Below, piece by piece: positions 58,939 to 64,000 of a stretch of DNA of 64,000 nt (positions are counted from its first letter, which is position 1; each line of letters begins with the position of its first letter). The stretch spans positions 46,118,027 to 46,182,026 of the forward strand of contig NC_079491.1 of NCBI RefSeq assembly GCF_020520425.1, in the 5' to 3' direction. The stretch comes from Spinacia oleracea (lineage: Eukaryota; Streptophyta; Magnoliopsida; Caryophyllales; Amaranthaceae). The notes under the pieces were generated by a model. It worked only from the letters and a program-made list of their open reading frames with translations. It was not told where the DNA came from and ran no database searches. The position numbers were made by a program, and so were the translations under genes.

Positions 58939-60495
58939 ATGCCCAGGACCGTAGGTACTAGTAATCTTACTCCATTCGATCCTGAGCCCGAAAGAACCTT
59001 TCGTAGACGAAGAACTTTCATTGCACAGTGTGGGAATTACTCTGATTCTGATCATAATATTGGCGATCTTTTTCCTTCAGATACAGATTCAGTTTCAGAG
59101 ATAGAGATGGGTGACGAAAACCTGATACCGCCACCTACCCCACGGCTTACAGACTATTCTAAGCCAAGTCCGTCCGTGCTACCAAAGGCGATCATGCCTT
59201 CTATTGCAGCTGAGACCTTCAAGATTGAGCCTGCATTGATTAACATGATCGAGAGACGCCAGTACGGTGGGGAACCAGGTGAAGATCCGAATCTTCACAT
59301 TCAGTCCTTTATCCAATATTGCTCCACCATCAAGCAAAAGGGATTGACTCCGGAGCAGACTATGGAGATACTTTTCCCGTTCTCTTTGAGTGGGAAATCT
59401 AAACTGTGGATTAATGGGTTGAATCGGGCGGCTTTGAAAATCAATAATTGGGAATCCTTGGCTCTTGCTTTTTATGTTAAATATTTTCCACCTGAGAAAA
59501 CGGCTCGTCTGAGGGGTCAGATATTAGGTATCTCACAACAAGCGGATGAGAGTTTGTTCGAGGTCTGGGAGAGATTCAAGGATTTGCAAAGAGAATGCCC
59601 GCACCATGGTTTGGAAGATTGGTTCTTGATTCAGCAGTTTTATAATGGTCTGGGTAATGAGTCTAGATGTTTGTTGGATTCAGCTGCCAGTGGGAGGTTC
59701 ATGCAACTTGAGGTGCCTAGAGCTATGGAGGTGATTGAGGAGATAGCCATTCACAATGCCCAGTATGGAAATCCTAGAGGTCTATCTAACAGGGGTGGTA
59801 AGCATGATTTAAATTCTATTGAACAATTAACTGCCCAATTGACTGCTTTACACTATAAGTTTGATAATATGCAAGCAGCCAATACTCAATCTGTCCAACC
59901 TGCTAGTGTAGCTGCTATGAGTGCCCAACCTGCTACTGTTTGCGAAAGTTGTGGAATGTCTGGTCATTATGCACCGGAATGTAGGAGCTCTGTTGAACAA
60001 TGTCACGTATTTCAATCCTACAAACAAAATAACCCATTCTCCAACTCTTACAATGAGGGCTACAAAAATAACCCTCTACTATCCTACAGGAGCAACAATA
60101 TCCAGAACCCTCACCAAGTCCAACATCCACCACAACAACCATACCAACCCTACCAACCACGGAACAACTACAACCAACAGTCTAGTGGACCACCTGGGTT
60201 CCCTAGACAACACACATCACCTCCACCACCACCACCTCAAACCACACAGCCTGGCCCTATGCTAGTAGAGATGAGAAACATGATGCTACAAATGCGAAAA
60301 TCTCTAAGTGAAAAGGATGCAAAAATCGATGCTCTTACTGCCCATAACAAGATCACTGATACACAGTTGGCACAGATGGCTACTACTATTGCAGGGAGGC
60401 CACCGGGCCAACTTCCTTCACAGCCCAAAAATAGGGAGACTGCTAATGCAATTACATTGAGGAGTGGTAGGGATTATGACTGCTATGTCGGTTGA
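58939..60495 (+). CDS. Athila-type gag protein
   Basis: The first ATG in the frame is 58939 (MPRTVGTSNL), 112 bases after the primer site. About 518 residues. Capsid-type region near residues 85-270 with INGLNRAALKINNWESLALA, FPPEKTARLRGQILGI and WERFKDLQRECPHHGLEDWF, the retrotransposon gag signature. A zinc knuckle CESCGMSGHYAPEC lies near residue 340, then a Pro/Gln/Asn-rich stretch with SPPPPPPQTTQPGP. It ends at TGA 60493-60495, shortly after NAITLRSGRDYD. In the family gag continues in frame into protease at that point, so this stop results from a frameshift. The gag itself is undamaged and could in principle make capsid protein. Confidence 0.88.
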   Translation: MPRTVGTSNLTPFDPEPERTFRRRRTFIAQCGNYSDSDHNIGDLFPSDTDSVSEIEMGDENLIPPPTPRLTDYSKPSPSVLPKAIMPSIAAETFKIEPALINMIERRQYGGEPGEDPNLHIQSFIQYCSTIKQKGLTPEQTMEILFPFSLSGKSKLWINGLNRAALKINNWESLALAFYVKYFPPEKTARLRGQILGISQQADESLFEVWERFKDLQRECPHHGLEDWFLIQQFYNGLGNESRCLLDSAASGRFMQLEVPRAMEVIEEIAIHNAQYGNPRGLSNRGGKHDLNSIEQLTAQLTALHYKFDNMQAANTQSVQPASVAAMSAQPATVCESCGMSGHYAPECRSSVEQCHVFQSYKQNNPFSNSYNEGYKNNPLLSYRSNNIQNPHQVQHPPQQPYQPYQPRNNYNQQSSGPPGFPRQHTSPPPPPPQTTQPGPMLVEMRNMMLQMRKSLSEKDAKIDALTAHNKITDTQLAQMATTIAGRPPGQLPSQPKNRETANAITLRSGRDYDCYVG

Positions 60496-61189
60496 GGTTG
60501 ATTCTGGGGTGTCTGCTAGTGATCTGGTCAGTGAGGAAATCCCGAAGATAGTTATGGATGGAAAGGAAGCTGAAAAGGTAATCAATGAGAACGAGGCTAC
60601 AACTGAGGTTAAGAAGGGGGCGGATATTCAAGTACCACCTATTGCACTCCCCTTCCCAAACCGACAACTCAAGAATAAGCTGGACAAGCAGTTTGGCAGA
60701 TTCTTGGAGGTGGTCAAAAATTTGCAGGTAACGGTTCCTTTTACTGAATTAATTTTACAGGTTCCTACTTATGCTAAATTCATGAAAGACATTTTGACCA
60801 GGAAACGTGCTTTTTGTGAGGTAGAGACTGTAGCTTTCACTGAGGAATGTAGTTCTTATTTGCAAAACAAGTCTCCACCTAAACTTAAGGACCCCGGGAG
60901 TTTTTCCATCCCATGTAACATTGGCACCGTCTTTATTGATAAAGCTTTATGTGATCTAGGTGCTAGTGTGTCTGTCATGCCTTTGTCTGTCTGTACTAAA
61001 CTGAATATGGGTGAGCTTAAGGTTACCAATATCACTCTGCAAATGGCCGACCGTTCTGTCAAATACCCCTTAGGTGTTTTAGAGGACGTCCCTGTTAGAG
61101 TAGGTAAATTCTATATACCTGTACACTTTGTAGTATTAGACATGCAGGAGGATTCTCAAATTCCCATAATCTTAGGTAGACTTGAATAA
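60464..61189 (+). pseudogene. Athila-type protease region, shifted frame and truncated
   Basis: Overlaps the gag end in another frame and carries on the polyprotein: a linker rich in charged residues, then PPIALPFPNRQLKNKLDKQF and FMKDILTRKRAFCEVETVAF, then the aspartic protease with DLGASVSVMP, ADRSVKYPLGVLEDVPVRVG and IPIILGR. The frame runs into LTR sequence at about 61182 and stops at once, so nothing of RT or integrase remains. It should be one frame with gag; one indel near 60470 separates them. Confidence 0.85.
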
Positions 61190-61701
61190 TTGTGATTGTT
61201 GGCATTGTAATTAATTCCTATTGATTGGTTATTATTACTATACAATTAGATTTACGCAGGTTTAATTGTGGTAGTTTGGCAATATCAAGTTAAGATTCGA
61301 GAGATGCAATTTGATGTTTAGGCTTGTGTTAATAGGTGGAATTAGGATTAATACGTAACGAGAGCCCGTTAATTCTAAGTCTATGATTAGTATCGATTCG
61401 AGAGAGCATGCTAGTCTAATTAATTGCTTTGTTGATTATTGTGATCATTTATCGTCCTAGATTGTTATTCGTTGGTGAACCTATGCCCTAGATCCTTTAA
61501 TTCCTGAATTCTTAATTGTTTAATTATCGTTCGTAGTCTTAGCATACAAACCAACCAATTCTTGTTTCCCAATAGTCTAGTTTAGTTGATTAATAGTAGA
61601 AAGAACATTGTTTCCCTGTGGATTCGATCCTGACTTCCCTTGCTACCTAGCTGGTGGACCTTAGGTTATTTTTTATTAGGTAATACGACTTTAGCCTGTC
61701 A
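61182..61701 (+). repeat. 3' LTR remnant of the Athila-type element
   Basis: Aligns without gaps to 58284-58803, with about five differences in 520 bp. It begins inside the LTR at TTGAATAATTG, joined to the protease codons. Confidence 0.92.
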
Positions 61702-61805
61702 ACAAGTCATAAGAATGGGAAGTGTACAAGAATGAGTCTTTCCATGGCTTCGTTAGACCACAAGAAACCTTGTGCGAACAAGGTCGGGTGTCCACCATGA
61801 ATTCC
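61702..61805 (-). other. 3' untranslated region of Copia E, part next to pol
   Basis: ACAAG duplication, then about 100 bp of non-coding Copia E sequence up to the pol stop. Confidence 0.65.
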
Positions 61806-64000
61806 TCAACTAACGGGCTTAAGCCCCATTCCCCTCGACGTATCAAGGACTAATCTTCTATTTAGTCCCTTGGTTAAAGGATCTGCTATATTCCTCTCAG
61901 ATCTCACAAATTCCATAGTAATTACACCACTCTCTATTAGTGTTCTCACAGATTCATGCCTCACATGAATATGTCTCTTTTTGCCGTTATAAGAACTGTT
62001 TTTAGCAACACAAATAGCAGCTTGAGAATCACAATGTAGAGATACAGGTGGAGCGGGACGTCCCCACAAAGGAATATCAGCCAATAAATTTCTCAACCAC
62101 TCCGCCTCTTGGCCGTCCAAGTCCAATGCAATAAATTCGGACTCCATAGTTTACCGGGCAATACAAGTCTGTTTAGAAGACATCCAAGAGATAGCTGCTC
62201 CACATAAGGTGAATACATATCCACTAGTGGAACTTACCTCATCATTGTCAGATACCCAGTTTGCATCACAATATCCTTCTAAAACAGCAGAAAATCCAAC
62301 ATAATGCAAACCCCAATCCATAGTACCCCTAAGATACCTTAACAAACGCCAAAGAGCATTCCAATGATCTTTACTAGGGTTATTGGTATATCGGCTAAGC
62401 CTACTCACTACATAGGCTATGTCAGGTCGAGTGTAATTCATGATAAACATTAAACTCCCAATTATTTTAGCATATTCAGACCGAGACACACTATTGCCTT
62501 TATTCTTTTTCAAGTGTATGCTAGCATCATAAGGAGTTTTAACTGGCACAACATCAAAACTGTTAAATTTCTTTAACATTTTTTCCACATAGTGAGATTG
62601 AGACAATGAGAAACCATTACTAGTTTTGGTGACTGTAACACCCAAAATCACATCAGTTTCATCCATGTCTTTCATTTCAAATTTAGAGGATAGAAACATT
62701 TTAGTCTCATTGATAGCATCAATATGTGTACCAAAAATCAACATATCATCTACATATAAGCAGACAATTACACAATCAGAACCAAACATTTTTTAATACA
62801 CACAAGCATCAGCACGGTTCACAACAAATCCAAAACTTAAAATAGTTTTATGAAACTTTTCGTACCATTGTTTTGGCTCTTGTTTCAAACCATACAAAGA
62901 TTTATTTAACTTACACCCTTTATGCTTTTGTCTTGGTACTACAAACCCAGGTAGTTGAACCATATAAATTTCTTCTTCTAAGTCGCCATTTAAGAAAGCA
63001 GTTTTTACATCCATTTGATGCACAATTAACTTATAACTTGAAGCTAAGGCAAGTAAAGCACGAATAGTGGCGATCTTAGTTACAGGTGAGTAAGTATAAA
63101 AGAAATCAACACCAAATTTTTGTGTGAAACCTTTAATTACAAGTCTTGCTTTGTACCTGTCAACTGTACCATCAGTTTTCCTTTTCCTTTTAAAGATCCA
63201 TTTACAACCAATGGCTTTGCTACCTTTAGGTAAATCAACTAGTTCCCATGTATGATTAGACATAATGGACTCTATTTCACTGTTAACCGCCTCTTTCCAA
63301 AAACTAGCATCAATTGAACTCATGGCCTCATCAAAAGTTTTAGGCTCATCATCAAACAAGTGAAGAAATACAACTAATTCATCTATTTCATCCACATCAT
63401 TGAGTTCAGATAAAAATACAGTCAAAAAATCAGGACCATAGCTAGTTTCAGTTTGGCGCCTCTTACTTTTCCTAGGTTCCACAATATCAGGTTGAACAAC
63501 AGGAGAAGATAAAGGCATAGAAGATGAAGAGGGAACAGAAGGAGAGACATCATGTGAAGTATCATGTGTCTTGTCATGTTGAACTACACTATCCTTTAAA
63601 GGGAAAATATGTTCAAAAATTCAGCATCTCTAGATTCACACATTGATCTATCATTCAAGCACATAAATCTATACGCTGCACTATTTTCAGCATAACCAAC
63701 AAACACAGCATCAAAGGTTTTTGGACCAATGTTTTCCCGTTTAAAGAAGGTAAACCAACTTTAGCTAAACACCCCCGCACTTTCAAGTATTTTAGGTTGG
63801 GTCCATGACCTTTCCACAATTCATAAGGGGTTTTTTCTAACTTCTTATGGGGTACTTTGTTCAACACATGATTAGCAGAAAGTACAGCCTCCCCCCACAT
63901 GTTATCAGGTAAGCCAGAACTAATCAACATTGCATTCATCATTTCCTTAAGGGTTCTATTTTTCCTTTCAGCAATGCCGTTTTGTTGGGGAGTATAGGGA
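61806..64000 (-). pseudogene. Copia E pol (integrase end, RT, RNase H) with few defects
   Basis: Reading leftwards from the edge: integrase C-terminal part with PYTPQQNGIAERKNRTLKEM and KTPYELWKGHGPNLKYLKV; RT with WKEAVNSEIESIMSNHTWEL, YKARLVIKGFTQKFGVDF, HQMDVKTAFLNGDLEEEIYM and an intact YVDD; RNase H with [16 protein letters not shown] and MESEFIAL; C-terminal NIADPLTKGL. Defects: a frameshift near 63740, one T missing from a T run near 63610, a TAA at 62793-62795 in RT and a TAA at 62151-62153 in RNase H (ARxTMESEF). Between defects the frame is clean, so decay is recent. Its motifs differ from Copia A/B, so it is another lineage. Confidence 0.9.

Larger units (their letters stand above)
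57450..61701 (+). mobile_element. Athila-type gypsy element, internally deleted
   Basis: 5' LTR 57450-58803, tRNA-Asp-type primer site, gag, protease, and then directly the last 520 bp of the 3' LTR (61182-61701). RT, RNase H, integrase, purine tract and the first 834 bp of the 3' LTR are absent. ACAAG on both sides (57445-57449, 61702-61706) shows that the outer ends are original, so the loss happened after insertion. Confidence 0.92.
56114..64000 (-). mobile_element. Copia element E, 3' part (continues past the right edge)
   Basis: Minus-strand Copia of a different lineage from A/B. 3' LTR 56114-56930, 3' UTR 56931-57449 plus 61707-61805, pol 61806-64000. It is interrupted in the 3' UTR by the Athila-type element. 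The purine tract on the minus strand is TTTGTGGGGGGATCG at the LTR edge. Confidence 0.82.

Noticed and set aside
61806..64000. Plant pararetrovirus-type reverse transcriptase
   Set aside because: Domain order integrase-RT-RNase H and the motifs are those of Ty1/copia elements. No movement or coat protein is seen.

Overview
This is plant nuclear DNA made almost entirely of transposable elements nested inside one another. The evidence is several Ty1/copia polyproteins, a Ty3/gypsy gag with a plant tRNA-Asp-type primer site, a CACTA DNA transposon carrying plant gene exons with GT/AG borders, and LTRs with TATA boxes. I see no intact host gene, rRNA, tRNA or CRISPR array. The species cannot be named from the sequence alone.

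Layout, left half. Copia 'C' (oldest; 21877-22740 plus 44265-46513) was hit by Copia 'A2' (3' half, 17209-21876, + strand). A2's integrase was hit by Copia 'A3' (1-17208, - strand, continuing off the left edge). A3's LTR was hit by two CACTA elements lying head to tail (3680-10277 and 10280-16877). Each CACTA is 6598 bp; I found no difference between them by reading. Each carries exon pieces of at least four plant genes (PHD finger, centrin EF-hand, an unknown Tudor-like segment, TGA-type bZIP) and a 161-bp tandem array.

Middle. The RT region of Copia C also holds a solo LTR (22741-23625 plus 43594-44264). That is interrupted by Copia 'B' (23626-43588, - strand, TSD GTTCA). B is in turn interrupted by a full-length Copia 'A' (29583-40198, + strand, TSD TCCAG, LTRs about 0.8% diverged). 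A's 1319-codon gag-pol frame is spoiled by one internal TAG and by a broken RT catalytic motif.

Right part. A non-autonomous gypsy element resembling the Tat/Ogre group (46734-53910, - strand) has no recognisable gag-pol and carries a decayed antisense plant-mobile-domain gene. Next come fragments of two Copia elements (53911-56113), then Copia 'E' (56114 to the right edge, - strand; slightly damaged pol). An internally deleted Athila-type gypsy element (57450-61701, TSD ACAAG) sits in the 3' region of E.

The genes do not work together as a pathway. Their relationship is historical and can be read as layers of insertion. The most notable signals are the base-exact footprints of two successive CACTA insertions at one site, the multi-gene exon capture, and a leader-RNA fold with compensatory changes shared by two Copia families.
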